NCBI RefSeq assembly: GCF_000213175.1
Contig: NW_009799099.1
Coordinates: forward strand, 1,067,560 to 1,131,559
Length of the DNA: 64,000 nucleotides
Source of the DNA: Neurospora tetrasperma FGSC 2508
Lineage: Eukaryota > Ascomycota > Sordariomycetes > Sordariales > Sordariaceae
Reading direction: 5' to 3'
In this document: positions 12,341-24,002 of the stretch, piece after piece
Layout: each line of letters begins with the position of its first letter
Numbering within the stretch: the first letter of the stretch is position 1
Program-made: the position numbers and the translations under genes
Notes under the pieces: model-generated
Databases searched by the model: none
What the model saw: only the letters and a program-made list of their open reading frames with translations
What the model was told of the DNA's origin: nothing

Positions 12341-12894
12341 TTAATAGGACTGCATTGACTCATGCATCTCGTAGTTGCTGCACCGTGTTAGTATTACACA
12401 TGTGAGTTCCATGATCGCCTTCAAAAGCTTCCAGGAAAAAGAGTCGAGCAGAAGATGCAAGGAAAGGGGAGACTCACGGATCATACATGTCCCTCTCTCC
12501 ATACTGCCGATCATACAGCTCGTGCGCCTTCTCCCTAGCATGTCGTTTGGCCTCTTCGCGATCCACCTTTCCCTCCAGTCCCCTCCGCTCAATCATCTTG
12601 TCGACTTCGGCCCCAGCAATGGCAGCAAGCGCCTCCTTGGCCACGCCGTGGTTGACGGGTTTACCCTCGCGCCGCTGCTCTTTCTCCCACATGTGCATGG
12701 CCTCGAAGGCAACGGCGCCGCCGAGAAGCTCGTGCGAGAACTTTGGCTCTTCGTCACGCTCCGAGTAGAATTCGCGGTGGGCCGATTTGGCTTCGTCTGA
12801 GGAGGGAAAAGAGTTAGATAAGGTTGGCACAGCAGCCAGTGTGTGTGACTTGATTCAAACCAGGGAGACACATACCAAAACCGAAGAAACCCAT
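12341..12894 (-). CDS. CipC-like stress/antibiotic-response protein, 124 aa
   Basis: This is a small soluble protein of the CipC (concanamycin-induced protein C) family. The family is known for strong induction by stress, antibiotics or host contact; its biochemical role is unknown. Exons on the minus strand: 12894-12876, 12796-12478, 12377-12341. The 19-nt first exon encodes MGFFGF plus one base, joining to DEAKSAHREF. Family hallmarks are FSHELLGGAVAFEAMHMWE, a Gly-Lys-Pro-x-x-His turn, the helix AKEALAAIAGAEVDK, and AKRHAREKAHELYDRQYG. The third exon is inferred: the frame stops just after MYDP, inside a good donor (GTGAGT). Splicing to a TGCAG acceptor adds NYEMHESMQSY, and family members commonly end in a similar DPxxY tail. 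If that intron is not used, the protein simply stops after MYDP at 12474. Confidence 0.85.
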
Positions 12895-14305
12895 GATGAT
12901 ATATCGAAGGAGGTTTAGGTTGGAGGTCAATGTTTAGGTGAAGTTTGCGCAATTGAGTAAAGAAAGAGGGAGAAATTGCGAGGAAGCAATCAGGTTGAGC
13001 AAGACATGAGCCATCAATGATATAAATACGAGATTCCTCCCGCCCCCCCCTCTCGGTTCAGCTTCTGAAACGCTCTGACGTACGAGTTGCCAAACAGTTC
13101 ATCCAATACCCACCCTTTCCCTCTGCTTCGGGTATGTCGGTATCCATCTTGTGATGGCAGTGCTGCAGAGGGTGGAGAACAAAAATAACCACCTGACAGC
13201 TGAAACTCCACGGACAGTTACGCGTATACCTTTTGCCGGCATTTAAACGGGTTTACAGACATTCCCTCGCTTAGGTTCGAATAGGGGGAGCACAGGTATT
13301 TGTAACACGATTAGTGAAAGGAAATATTGTTTGGGGATGCAGAATGTGGAGACCACCGCGGAGCATCCAGTATACAGTCTCTTGAGGGTCGCTTAGACAC
13401 AGAGAGGAAGATCTGGGAGAACGGATTCGAATGATCATTGCTTCTGTTTCTGTTTCAACCTTTGCATCTGGTGATGGGTATAAGTTCGTGGTTTTCACCT
13501 CCAACCGGAGAAAACCTCCTTTTATGAATACTGTAACAGCATCTGCAGTAGTGGTTGGCCACGACCTGACTGCACACAAACCATGTGACGTGATAGAAGC
13601 GGTCCCACCGACAAACCGGTACGTGCCCCAGGTTGGTTACCAGTCAGCGGCAGGCCCTTCCTTACAACCATAGGCCCTGAATTCCAGACCTCCCAATACC
13701 TTCAGTACCTAGCTTGCGTGGTAGAGTGCTGGGACAGAAGATACCTACATGGTATTTTCGTTGGACGGTAGGTAGTCAACTGGAAACTTGGGGAGTTGAG
13801 CTTTTTGCTTTTTTGCTTTTTCGTTTCTTCTTTTCAAGTGACGTCGTTGATTGGGTTCAGTTACTCGTCAGCAGGTTGGACCAAGGGGAACCTGAAGAAG
13901 AAGATTGGTGATTAAGGGTTCAACTGCCCCCACGCCAAGACGGGTTACCCCAGAACTTGGCAAACCTTATTTACGTGCCCAAGGGACTAACTGTGCAGTG
14001 CACTTTGGGGTTAGGGTTGGAAGAGTGAAAAGAACTAATAGCCCCACTTGGCCCAGCGCGTGCCCCGCAGTAAACTTCCAATTTTTGTCGAGAAAATTTC
14101 CAAAAGGGCGACTCGGACCTGGATCTGGACCTGGATCTCGACCCGTCTTATTTTCTTTCGACCAAATTATTGTTACCCAGCCGCGCCGCTGATAGACCGT
14201 TTGCCTTCTCTGCCGGCCACATTTACATATTTACCAATTCCTACGTTTCTCTGAACCCGCCTGAAACAAACACAGAACAACAAACAATCTACATTGTTAT
14301 TGTTC
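12895..14305. promoter_or_regulatory. Shared upstream region of the divergent CipC-like and TRM61 genes
   Basis: These 1.4 kb separate two divergently transcribed genes. On the CipC side, a TATAAATA element (13021-13028) lies about 130 bp from the start codon. C/G runs containing CCCCT (13047-13051) and AGGGG (13283-13287) resemble fungal stress-response elements, which would suit a stress-induced gene. On the TRM61 side there is a T/C-rich tract near 13800-13830. These element assignments are suggestive only. Confidence 0.35.
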
Positions 14306-15838
14306 ATGACCGACGCCATGACGCGACCAACCGTGTCCCCGTTCCTCGAACCAGGCCTGCGCACCAAGCCCCGCTCGCTCGCCATTCTCCAGCTATCGCG
14401 CGACAATCTTCTCCCCATCTACCTCCAAGAAGCCTCGGGCGAACACGATGGCTACGCTGAGGGCGCCGTAGTCAACACCCGCTATGGCTCCTTCCCTCAC
14501 TCTACCATGTTGAATGTCCCCTGGGGCTCTCAAATCAGGGCATCCAAGGTTGACACTGGCTCCCGTGGTCGCAAGAGGAAAAGAGGCCCCAAGGACGATG
14601 CCAGCCGCGACGATGCCGAAGAGAACCAGCCCGAGACCGCCGACAACAATGACACCGAGGCCACCGGTGTCAAGCAGGCCGTTGCCGACGACAGCGGCTT
14701 CATCCACGTGCTCCCTCCTACTCCCGAGCTCTGGACTCAGAGTCTTCCCCACCGAACACAGGTCGTCTACACCCCCGACTACAGCTACATTCTGCACAGG
14801 ATACGTGCCAGACCTGGCTCCACGATTATCGAGGCTGGCGCCGGCAGTGGCAGTTTCACCCACGCCTCCGTCCGCGCCGTTTACAACGGATACCCTTCCA
14901 GCGCCGAGGACAGGAAGGGCAAGGTTTTCAGCTTCGAGTACCACGAGGAGCGTTACCACAAGATGAAGAAGGAGCTTACCGACCATAACCTCGACGGCCT
15001 CGTTCACCTCACACATCGTGACGTCTACAACGGTGGCTTCTTGATTGACGGAAAGAGCCCCGAAGCCGACGCAATATTCCTCGACCTTCCCAAGCCCTGG
15101 GAGGCCCTCCCGCACCTCTCGCGACGCAAGCCCCAAACCCAGGCTAAGGAGGGAGAAGATACCGCTGCCGAATGGGTATCACCGCTGAACCCCAAGAGGG
15201 CCGTACACATTTGCACCTTTTCTCCCTGCATTGAGCAGGTCACCAGGACCGTTTCGGCCATGCGCCGCCTCGGGTGGGTCGATATCGATATGGTCGAGAT
15301 CGCCAACAGGAAGCTTCACACCATCCGCGACCGCGTGGGCCTCCATTACCAGACCGATCGCGGCGTCAATGTCTCGCCGCACGATGTCGAAGAGGCCCTG
15401 GAGAGGCTCGCCGAAATTGAGGAGCGCGTCAGGGAGCAGGCTGCGCGCCCGAGGGGTGCGGGAGAGGATGGCGCAGAGGATGCGGACACTGTCATGAAGA
15501 ATGGAGATGATGCAGCCAAGAAGGACAACGACAAGACGTCGGCCGAGCAGCCGCCATTTCAGACTCCCTGGGTTGATGGTCGCCTCATCACTAAGGGTGA
15601 GCCGGAGATCAAGACCCATACGTCGTACCTGGTGTTTGCCGTGTTGCCCAGAGAGTGGACTGAAGAGGACGAGGCGGCGGCGTTTGCCAAGTACCCCTGC
15701 GGCAAGGAGAAGGCTGTCGTTGGTAGCATTGACAAGCAGACGAGGAAGAAGGAGAGACGGGAGCAGTTGCAAAAGATTGGCGACAGGAAGGCGAGGAGGA
15801 AGGAGAGAGCCGAGAAGATTGCTGAGGCTGTCGAGTGA
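14306..15838 (+). CDS. tRNA (adenine(58)-N1)-methyltransferase catalytic subunit TRM61/Gcd14, 510 aa
   Basis: The catalytic half of the nuclear Trm6-Trm61 heterotetramer uses S-adenosylmethionine to make m1A58 in the T-loop of tRNAs, including initiator tRNA. This gene has no introns. I chose the ATG at 14306 because it is the first Met of the frame; a second Met lies four codons on. Visible motifs are the SAM-binding loop EAGAGSGSF (about residues 176-184), the acidic strand-end FSFEYHEERY, and the catalytic-type motif IV DAIFLDLPKPW (about 255-265). VHICTFSPCIEQVTRT and a Trp-Val-Asp-Ile strand follow, typical of the GCD14 fold. A Lys/Glu-rich insertion (about 90-130) and a charged, repetitive C-terminal tail rich in KKERRE/RKARRKER are extras often seen in fungal orthologues. 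Confidence 0.95.
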   Translation: MTDAMTRPTVSPFLEPGLRTKPRSLAILQLSRDNLLPIYLQEASGEHDGYAEGAVVNTRYGSFPHSTMLNVPWGSQIRASKVDTGSRGRKRKRGPKDDASRDDAEENQPETADNNDTEATGVKQAVADDSGFIHVLPPTPELWTQSLPHRTQVVYTPDYSYILHRIRARPGSTIIEAGAGSGSFTHASVRAVYNGYPSSAEDRKGKVFSFEYHEERYHKMKKELTDHNLDGLVHLTHRDVYNGGFLIDGKSPEADAIFLDLPKPWEALPHLSRRKPQTQAKEGEDTAAEWVSPLNPKRAVHICTFSPCIEQVTRTVSAMRRLGWVDIDMVEIANRKLHTIRDRVGLHYQTDRGVNVSPHDVEEALERLAEIEERVREQAARPRGAGEDGAEDADTVMKNGDDAAKKDNDKTSAEQPPFQTPWVDGRLITKGEPEIKTHTSYLVFAVLPREWTEEDEAAAFAKYPCGKEKAVVGSIDKQTRKKERREQLQKIGDRKARRKERAEKIAEAVE

Positions 15839-17049
15839 AGCACGCTGCATTCGGATCTTTCTCTTTTTTCTCTTTGATTCCCCTTTTAGCGTTTTCCAGA
15901 ATACTGCATTGATGTCCACAAACATGGGCGCAGGTTCAGCCCGTATCTAATTGTCACACATGCACTTAAACCTCCCACTTTGCAATTGGACGATGTGATT
16001 GGTTGGTTTTCAATGCTCTCGAGGCTCAACCATGCAGCAGAACTGCAGATAAAGAGCTTCTCGATTAGATAAAATCAACCCAGTGCGTGCCCTTAAAGCC
16101 TGGCCCAAGTGGGCGACGACTGGAGCTGTGGGGTACAAAAGGCGGGTTATCGACTTGTAGACTTGGACCTGCATTTGTCTCTTGAAACATCAACACTACT
16201 TTTTGGCCAAATAATCGTGCAATAACTTGCTCATTTCTCGAACTATCACCAGTTGAACAGGTGATGAAAGGAAGTTTGGGAATTCATTGCAGTCCACTTT
16301 ATCTGCGCGAGGATCTTCCCTGCAGTGGCGAAGCCTCGAAGAGTTCGTCCCGTTTGCCACATTTTCGCCTTTGAAACTAAAAAGATTCAAGACAAACTCG
16401 AAGGTCAACAGACGACGAGAGTCCAAACATTGCATATCTATAAAATCTGTGGTATTGAGACTGGTCGAGCTTTTCTTTCGCAAAATCGAGCCACCAATAC
16501 ATACGGAGCTGCATCCGGTTCAGCCGAGTACCACCGAGTGCCGTGGAACTATCTTGATCGTCTAAGAAATCGATAGTCTCTACCACGAGAATTCTCTCGC
16601 TTCGCTTATCACCGGGGTGGACCACCGCGACACACGTTTACTCCCGGACCGATCTTTTTTGACTTTGTCGTTTTCTCAACGGTCAGCACTTGATAACAAT
16701 CCCCGCCGTTCAGAAAAATACACATCCAACCCCCTTGAATTACCTAAACAAGAGCAAAGAGTCATTTCCCCTTTCTTCTCATTTGCCGATATTCATTGGC
16801 TTTGTTGGAAAACTCGCATATCTGCCCTATCAGACTATCACGAAAGCTCTTCACTTCCTACAAAACTTTTCATTCGGAGACTTTGCACTACATATCAACA
16901 TATTCGTCTCTCGAACTTCTGGAGTCTCATCAACCTCCTCGCTCCATCAAGGTTCACAGGTACAACACCAAAGGACTCCACACACCAGCACTGCGTCCAC
17001 CATCACCAATCCTCAACTACCATCCATTGTCACCACCAAACAGCAGAGC
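15839..17049. other. Intergenic region upstream of the permease
   Basis: It holds the TRM61 3' flank and the long promoter/leader of the permease. The permease frame stays open upstream from about 16690 but contains no ATG before 17050, so I treat it as leader. Confidence 0.55.
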
Positions 17050-18714
17050 ATGGTGACCCAAAGTGACGGCAACCCTCTACAGAAGGGGCACGATGTCGAA
17101 GCCAACCTGCAATCCATCGAGGCCGACGAGAGCAAGCCTGCTGCACCACCCTCCGGTCTCTGGGGGCATCTCTGTCACTATGGCCACAAGGTCGTTGTAG
17201 CTGGACGGATTGAGCTCCAGGGAATCTCCCCCATTCCCGTCAAGGAGAGGACAGTTACCAAGACGCTGAACATCTTTACCTTGTGGTGGTCCATGAGCTG
17301 CAACATTCTTCCGTAAGTTTCTAATACGCCGGGATAATCTCAACTTGACTAACACGGACAAAACACAGCATTACATTTGGCATGCTAGGTCCAGTATACG
17401 GCCTCAGCCTACGGGACAGCTGCCTGGTTATTCTCTTCTTCACTCTGTTGTCGACTCTCTTACCGGCTTATCTCTGCACTTTGGGGCCAAAGTTGGGCAT
17501 GAGACAGATGATTCAAGCTCGCTATTCCTGGGGGTACGTTTCCCTTTCTTTACCCATCTTTTACTTATCTATCTACTCTCTTGTAGGTCACGCCATTCTA
17601 ACAAACACCGACACTCAGCCGCTACATAATCTCCCTCCCCGTCCTCCTCAACCTCGCCACCATGACCGGCTTCTCCGTCATCATCGTCATCACCGGCGGC
17701 CAATGTCTCTCCGCCGTCGCCAACGGCCACCTCTCCATCAGCGTCGGCATCGTCATCATGTCCATCCTGACCCTCATCATCTCCTTCTGCGGCTTCACGA
17801 CCCTACACATGTACGAGCGGTTTGCCTGGATCCCCGCCGTCATCGCCATCATCGTCGCCGTCGGCTGCGGCGGCAAGTACCTCCACCTGCAAAACCCTCC
17901 CGCCGACCCCCCTACCCCACAGGGCATCTTGAGTTTCGCCATGATCGTCGCGAGCTACATGATCCCCTGGGCCTGCCTGGCTTCGGATTTCACGACGTAC
18001 CTCGTGCCCTCGACGCCATCATGGAAGATCTTCACCTACAGCTACACCGGCCTCGCGCTGCCCACCATTCTGCTCATGTGTCTCGGCGCCGCCATCCAGG
18101 GCGCCATCCCCTCCGTCCCTGCCTGGAGCGAGGCCTACAACGAGACGCTGGTGGGCGGTGTCCTGCAAGCCATGCTCGCGCCCGCCCACGGGTTCGGTCG
18201 GTTCCTGGTGGTCATTCTGTCTTTTACCTTGCTGGGTAACCTGGCGGCGACTTCGTACTCCATCACGCTCAACTTCCAGATGTTGGCGCCGGTGCTGTTT
18301 AAGGTCCCCCGGTATTTATTTGCTGTCATCCTGGCGGCCATCTTGATCCCCGTGAGCATCAAGGCGGCGGCTGACTTCTTTGATAGTCTGGAGAACTTTG
18401 TCAGTCTGATTGGGTACTGGTCTTCTGCTTTTTTGGGAGTGGTCATGGTCGATCATCTGTGGGAAAAGAAGGGAGATTGCGACAGGTATGATTTGGATGC
18501 TTGGAATGATGCGAGCAAGTTGCCGTGGGGCGTGGCGGCGCTGACGGCCTCGGTGGCGAGCTTTGCACTGGTGATTCCGAGTATGGATCAGGTGTGGTGG
18601 CAGGGGCCGATTGCAAAGACGACGGGCGATTTGGGTTTTGAGTTTGCGTTTGTTGTGAGTGGGCTGTTGTACCCGCCGTTGAGGATGGTGGAGAAGAAGA
18701 TCAGTGGGCGATGA
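17050..18714 (+). CDS. Purine-cytosine permease, NCS1 family (Fcy2/FcyB type), 507 aa
   Basis: This is a plasma-membrane proton symporter of the nucleobase-cation-symport-1 family, with cytosine/purines as the expected substrates of this subgroup. Exons: 17050-17312, 17369-17533, 17619-18714. The start is the only ATG upstream of the conserved text. A soluble N-terminal tail of about 50 residues precedes GRIELQGISPIPVKERT, then about twelve hydrophobic segments. The Fcy2-like signature around NILPITFGMLGPVYGLSLRD leads into the LGPKLGMRQMIQARYSWGRY block; a phase-2 intron splits the Gly of this SWG/RY motif. Family members are usually 490-530 aa, so this one is full length. The C-terminus lacks the long tail of some paralogues. 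Which nucleobase it prefers cannot be told from sequence alone. Confidence 0.93.
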
Positions 18715-19152
18715 TGTGGTGAAGATTGGGTTGTGTGTGGGGGAAGGAGTGGGGAGTAATGTGTGATGAGGTTGGATGAGAACCGCTTAAGGACTTAAAA
18801 GGAGTGATGATATATCGGGAGGATGTTTGTGCAACGATTCAACATAATGGGTTGATTATCTACTTAATGATAATGGGCAGGAAAAGTTATGGTAAAGGTG
18901 TTAGACCCAGGCCTTTCAAGAGACAATGATGGGCACTTTGGCAGCAAGAGATATATAGAATTTGATACACTAAGATCAACACCCACTGAGTCGGGAATAT
19001 ATTGATCGCAAAGTCGACGTGGCTATTCACCTTCTCTCTTATGAAGCTCGGGACTCGAATTTGATTTAGCGCTACGCATGGATAATATATCAAGCCTCGA
19101 GGATTAATGATCTCTCATCGTCCCCATCAAAAACTCAACTACACACCGGGCA
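18715..19152. other. Short intergenic region between convergent genes
   Basis: It holds 3' flanking sequence of the permease (+) and of the secreted protein (-). Nothing else is visible. Confidence 0.6.
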
Positions 19153-20927
19153 TCACCCACTCAACTCCAAAATCACCAATGCGGTTCCCATCCCCTTCAA
19201 CCCATTCTTCGTCAACTTCCCCTCCTTAACCTCCCACTTCCCATCGCCAGCACCACCACTCTCATCCCAAACCACCTTCCCAACTCTACTCCCGCTCGGC
19301 ACCTCCAACTCCACCAACCCCTCAATATCTTCCTCCCCAGTATTAACAACACTAACCAACATCTTCTCCCCCTCCTTATCCACCCAACCCGCCGCATCAA
19401 CCCCTTTCACCCCCGTACTTATCTGTAACTTCTCCGGCCCCCTCCCCTCAACCAACAACCCCACCACCACCCCATCTTCCCCCTCTCCACTACTAACCAC
19501 CCTCGCCAACCTCCCATGCGCCTTCCCCAACTCTTCACTCGCCGGCCACACCCAACTCAGTATCCCCTTCACCCCTCTATTAATCGCCAACAACACCATC
19601 GCCCAACTCTCCTCCGCACTTGGGTCTCTCGCCCAGTACCCCTCGCCATGAAAAGCCTGGGGATTCAACATTTTGCTCTTGGGCCACACCCCCAACCATT
19701 TTTCGTAGGTGTTCATATCCTCAAACCTTTTAGGTACATCCAGCACGGACCCAGCGCAATTATCGCATCCGCAATCGCCATATGTCGAGTTACATGGTGT
19801 TCCCCATTTGGAGTTGGTGAGGTTGGCAGACGACTCTCGGATGCCGATGGGGTAGATGTCTGCCATGAGAATGTCTGCCCCCGCTGTGTAGCGAGAGAAG
19901 TAGTAGTTTTGGCAGTTAAGCACCAACGCAACGGGGTGGTAAGGGTCGACGGACGAAATGGTCTTGTAAGTCTCGAGAGGAGCGGAAAAGGGGGCTTGCC
20001 ACCCGTCGGGCTCGTCGACGGACCAGTAGGCAAATAAAGCTTCCCCGCTATTATGTGTCGTCGAGGCGGCAGTGACTTGTTCCTTGACCCAGGTTTGGTT
20101 GGTGTAGTTCTCGCGCAGGTCGAACATGTAGGCGAGGTTGATGCTGTCCATGTAGGCAAACGCGGAGGCGGATTCGGGGTAGTGCGTGAGGGGGACCATG
20201 CCTGTTAGACCGAGGTCGAAGTAGGATTGGATGACGGAGGAAGAGTTGGGAAGGGCGAGGAAGTTGTCGTAGGAGGCGTAGAAGCCGTAGGGGAAGATGG
20301 GTTTGAAGGTGTGGTTGGAGGCGGAATTGAGGTGGTGAAGGCCGCCGTTGAGGTTGTCGATTCTGGTGACGCTGCCGGAGGACTTTGCAGGGAGGTAGAG
20401 GAGGGTGGTTTTGACTGATGGGCCTTCTGGTGAGTAGGTGAGTGTAACTTGGATGGGCGAAAGACTTGGGGTGAGGTCGGTGAGGTTGAAGGTGAAGAGC
20501 TTTCCGGTTGAGTTGACGGGGATGGAGTCTTGGACTAGAACTTTGTTGTCTGTGGTTGATTTAATATGGAATTCCACATTGTTTGAGGTGTTGTTGCCCC
20601 AATGAGTGCCATGGAACTGGGAGATCTCGGCGTTGACAATGAACTCGCCCGTCTTCTCGCTTTCCAAGTAGAGGCTGTATCGGGGCTTGAACTGGACGTG
20701 CAGGAGAGGCGCTAGAGGGTCTGGTGTCGGTGGAAGTGTTTGACCACCGGGATCAAAAGAAGGATAGCTTGTCTGGGTTAGTTGCCGTTCCCATGATAGC
20801 CATGGTTTCCCACTTACTCTGGCTTATACACTTTACCACACCATCTTGGCCAGTCCGGGTGGTTTCCCGTGTCCTGCGAAGCAACACTGGTGATAGCACC
20901 TAATAGAAGCCATGATGCGGACCACAT
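19153..20927 (-). CDS. Secreted protein with a glycoside-hydrolase-like core, 574 aa
   Basis: Exons on the minus strand: 20927-20818 and 20767-19153, with a 50-nt intron. The N-terminus is a clear signal peptide (MWSASWLLLGAITSVAS), followed by DWPRWCGKVYKPEYPSFDPGG, a mature start I associate with a fungal secreted family. Residues about 75-170 look like a beta-sandwich. From about 190 the text KPIFPYGFYASYDNFLAL begins an alpha/beta repeat region resembling a TIM barrel, including YWSVDEPDG with acidic residues at about 288-289 and DILMADIYPIG. A second beta-sandwich-like domain ends the protein. Many N-x-S/T sites and paired Cys (GDCGCDNCAG) agree with secretion. The Asp-Glu-Pro motif could be catalytic, but I cannot assign a GH family or substrate. 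The gene may act in cell-wall or plant-polymer turnover; that is inference. Confidence 0.85.
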
Positions 20928-22196
20928 TGTTATCACAGCTGTTGTCCCTGAAATGATGTTTCTAAAGGTTCACGATATCGAGGACTTGCGGATACAACAG
21001 CTTTTATGAGTGACATAATCACCCCTCAATCGCTTGGTTCCGTCCTTTTCTCACCGTTCTGTTGTGACACTACAAACACTCTACGTAGTGTATGTAGTAG
21101 CCTTGCATCCCGAGTGAGACAAACTGACCAAGTCGGCCTCTCACCGATGAGGACAGATATCTCTGGTGCTATGTGTACCAGGAAAGGAAGGTTGTGCTAG
21201 CTGCAAGGTGACATAGGATGACGGCCTTCCCCTTCCCGGCAATGATCGTAGCTTCTTGATGTCGAGAACATTACATAGTCTCGTGACGTGCGGAAGGCAG
21301 GATATGGCACCCTCTTTACGGGTCTCCCACTTATAACGACAAACATTTACCTCTATGGCCAAATATCTTCATCTGAAGATGTGCCATGGATAGGTAAGTA
21401 GGTAGTCTCGATTGCCAATTCATCTTATGTTGTACCGTTGGAGTTCCGGGATCACTTCATGCCAACTGTCCGGGCACGAAGTACTTGGGGAAGAAATCGC
21501 GACGTGACCATTACAGCGCTGGCATCGACTCCTGAAGATGGCATTTATTGGTTACAGTGTTTACCTGTCGATGTTTTCTTGACGTTGAAGTTGTTCCTGA
21601 AAAAAAGAAATGACGATGCCCGGGACATCCCGTCAAGGTTCCAGCGCCTCTTTGTACAGTGGAGCACCACCTGTTCACTGCCGGACCCCACCTCATTGTC
21701 CTGAAACTCCCGTCTGGGGGCCGAGTGGGGCATTCCCGACAGCGGCAGTGCCTGGCTTACAGGGGACCACCAATCACAAATGGAGTTGGACGCTGTTCAC
21801 AGCCACCACAGAAAGGCCGCGCACACCTCACCCAGCGCCAACCGCGCCGCAGAAGATCACCTCACTCATACGGGATGAGGCGCATGCCTCTACCTCTAGA
21901 GGTCTAAGTCTAGGGCTCAACTTAGAGAAAGACGCGCAATCATGCGGCGCTAGGGTACTATAGTCATCTGCGCAGCCTCTCAGGTTTACGAATCACTTGT
22001 TTGTTGAGTGTTCTACAAACATCGGGCTGGCCTGATGATTTGACTGATTTAACCATCTCTCAAACTCTTTTTCCCTCTTTACGACCTTGTAACCACTCAC
22101 TCGACTAACCGACTGAACGATCTCGACACTCGCTCGCTACACCAGCTAGCTGGTCTTCACTTCTCAGGTCGACAACCACATTACAGGAAACACAAC
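20928..22196. other. Intergenic region between divergent genes
   Basis: This is the divergent upstream region of the secreted protein (-) and the M50-like gene (+). A TAGGTAAGTAGGTAG motif lies near 21393-21407. No coding frame is supported. Confidence 0.6.
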
Positions 22197-23138
22197 ATGG
22201 CACCAACAAGTGGAAGCCCATCATCCCACGCCCTGGGACCTGCCCTAGCCAAACGCGCCGCCCTCCTTGTCTCTACCACCACTCTCCTAACAACAACAAC
22301 AACAACAACAACAACCCGGCGGGACCTCTCCCTCCAATCCGACACCCAAAAAATCACTCTCGGCATCATCTTCGCCTACATGCTCGCCATCTTCATCCTC
22401 TGGAACGTGCCCTACATCCGCTCCATCCTCTGGCCCTTCAAGATGCTCGTCATCGCCTTCCACGAGTTCGGCCACGCCATCACCTGCGTGCTCACCGGCG
22501 GCCGCGTCCTCTCCATCAGCTTGGACCCGCGCGAGGGCGGGGTGACGCACATGCAAGGTGGCCGGAGCGGACTAACCTTGCCGGCGGGGTATTTGGGGAG
22601 TTCACTGATCGGGGCGCTATTGACGTTTTGCGGATTCGATATCGTGGCGAGCAAGGTGGCTAGTTTTGTGGTGGGCGGGTGTTTTCTGTTGACGTTATGG
22701 TGGGGGAGGAGGGATTGGTTGACGATCGGCACGATCCTGGCGGCCGTTGGGTTGTTGGTCGGGTGTTGGTTTATTGCGCATGCGGAGGCGTTGAGGTATG
22801 TGGTGCTGTTTATTGGGGTCATGAGTTCGTTGTATAGTGTTTGGGATATTGTGAGTACCCTGCTTTCATCTTTCTTGGGTTTTGTTCTTTGTGGGGGGGA
22901 GTAATGCTGACGATGAAGGACACAGTGCGATGATTTGATCTTGCGCAAAGTCAACAGCTCGGATGCCAGTGTCTTTGCAAAGAGATACGGAGGTTCTTCG
23001 CAGTGCTGGGGAGTCATCTGGTCTATTATCTCGTTGGGCTTCATGGCCTGTGGCATCATTGCCGGTATTGCTGCGTTTCCGCAAACGAGGGCCCAGCAGC
23101 AGGAAGATTCGCAGCATTTCATTCCGACCAAGTTCTGA
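22197..23138 (+). CDS. M50B-like zinc-metallopeptidase-type membrane protein, 288 aa
   Basis: Exons: 22197-22850 and 22926-23138, with a 75-nt intron. The protein is polytopic (about six to seven hydrophobic segments). It carries a membrane-embedded HEFGH motif at residues 89-93, the HExxH zinc site of the site-2-protease clan, next to the conserved LDPREGGVTHMQGG. This arrangement fits the fungal/bacterial 'peptidase M50B-like' family, which is shorter than true site-2 proteases. I see no convincing distal LDG-type third zinc ligand, so proteolytic activity is not certain. A poly-Thr run from an (AAC)n tract (22289-22314) lies just before the first membrane segment. The second exon supplies the last hydrophobic segment and a Gln-rich tail. 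Substrates and localisation are unknown. Confidence 0.85.
22289..22314. repeat. (AAC)n trinucleotide run inside a coding region
   Basis: The run encodes a stretch of eight or more Thr residues in the M50B-like protein. Length variation here would change the protein without shifting frame. Confidence 0.9.
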
Positions 23139-24002
23139 TGATGGATTTAACGTCCCGGTGTGTTCGAGGGAAGGAAGCATGTGTTGGTTGCACAATTGGC
23201 GTTGGATCATTGAAACCTGGAAGTCATGATATCATGGAGGCATGGACCCAGAAAGAGCCTGGTCATGGAAGGTACGGTTGAAGACGTGGAGTTGATGATA
23301 CCCGTTGGCTTTTGTTTAGGATCAATTGGATGGAGGGTTGAACACAGCAAACATTGTTCGTTTCGTGCATAAAAACGTGCGGTATTGACAAACTACTGCG
23401 TCTTAATGGTTATAACCCTCGTTTTACCAAACATGAATCATTCTCTTTCAACGTGATATTGAGCGTAATCCCTATTTGAAAACCCAGAGATACATCTACA
23501 AATACCTTATGTAAGATCCAAAGGTAACCTTCACGGTCAAGTCCGTTTGTGCCGCTAAACCCACTAATTTGTATCAAGAAAACCAGGCCATCGAAAATGC
23601 CCTTCACATTTGTCATTGGATGAATTCTCTTGCACGACTAATTGGCAATGGTCAGTCATGACCACGACGTATTTGGTCGGTTCTACCAGGGGGCATAAGA
23701 AGCGTGCTGGATGTCAAAGTTACGAACATAACATTATTCTACGAAGTATATCATCTATACTATATGCATTGCTCTAAGACGATAGGAAATCGAAAGACCA
23801 TGCTGCGCAGTAACACACCACCCCTCCCTGCATGCACCATAATGTCACATCAAACCCGAGTCAAATCATCTCTCTCTTATCCAAAGAAAAGCAACTCATC
23901 ATTCAGTTCATTACAGATTTAAAATCCATCATTAACACCACGCCATCCCAGTCCCATCATAAAGACATCAAGTCAGATCATACAAACAGTCCTACCAGAC
24001 AT
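23139..24002. other. Intergenic region between convergent genes
   Basis: It is the 3' flank of both neighbours, moderately AT-rich around 23400-23950, with no recognisable feature. Confidence 0.6.
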
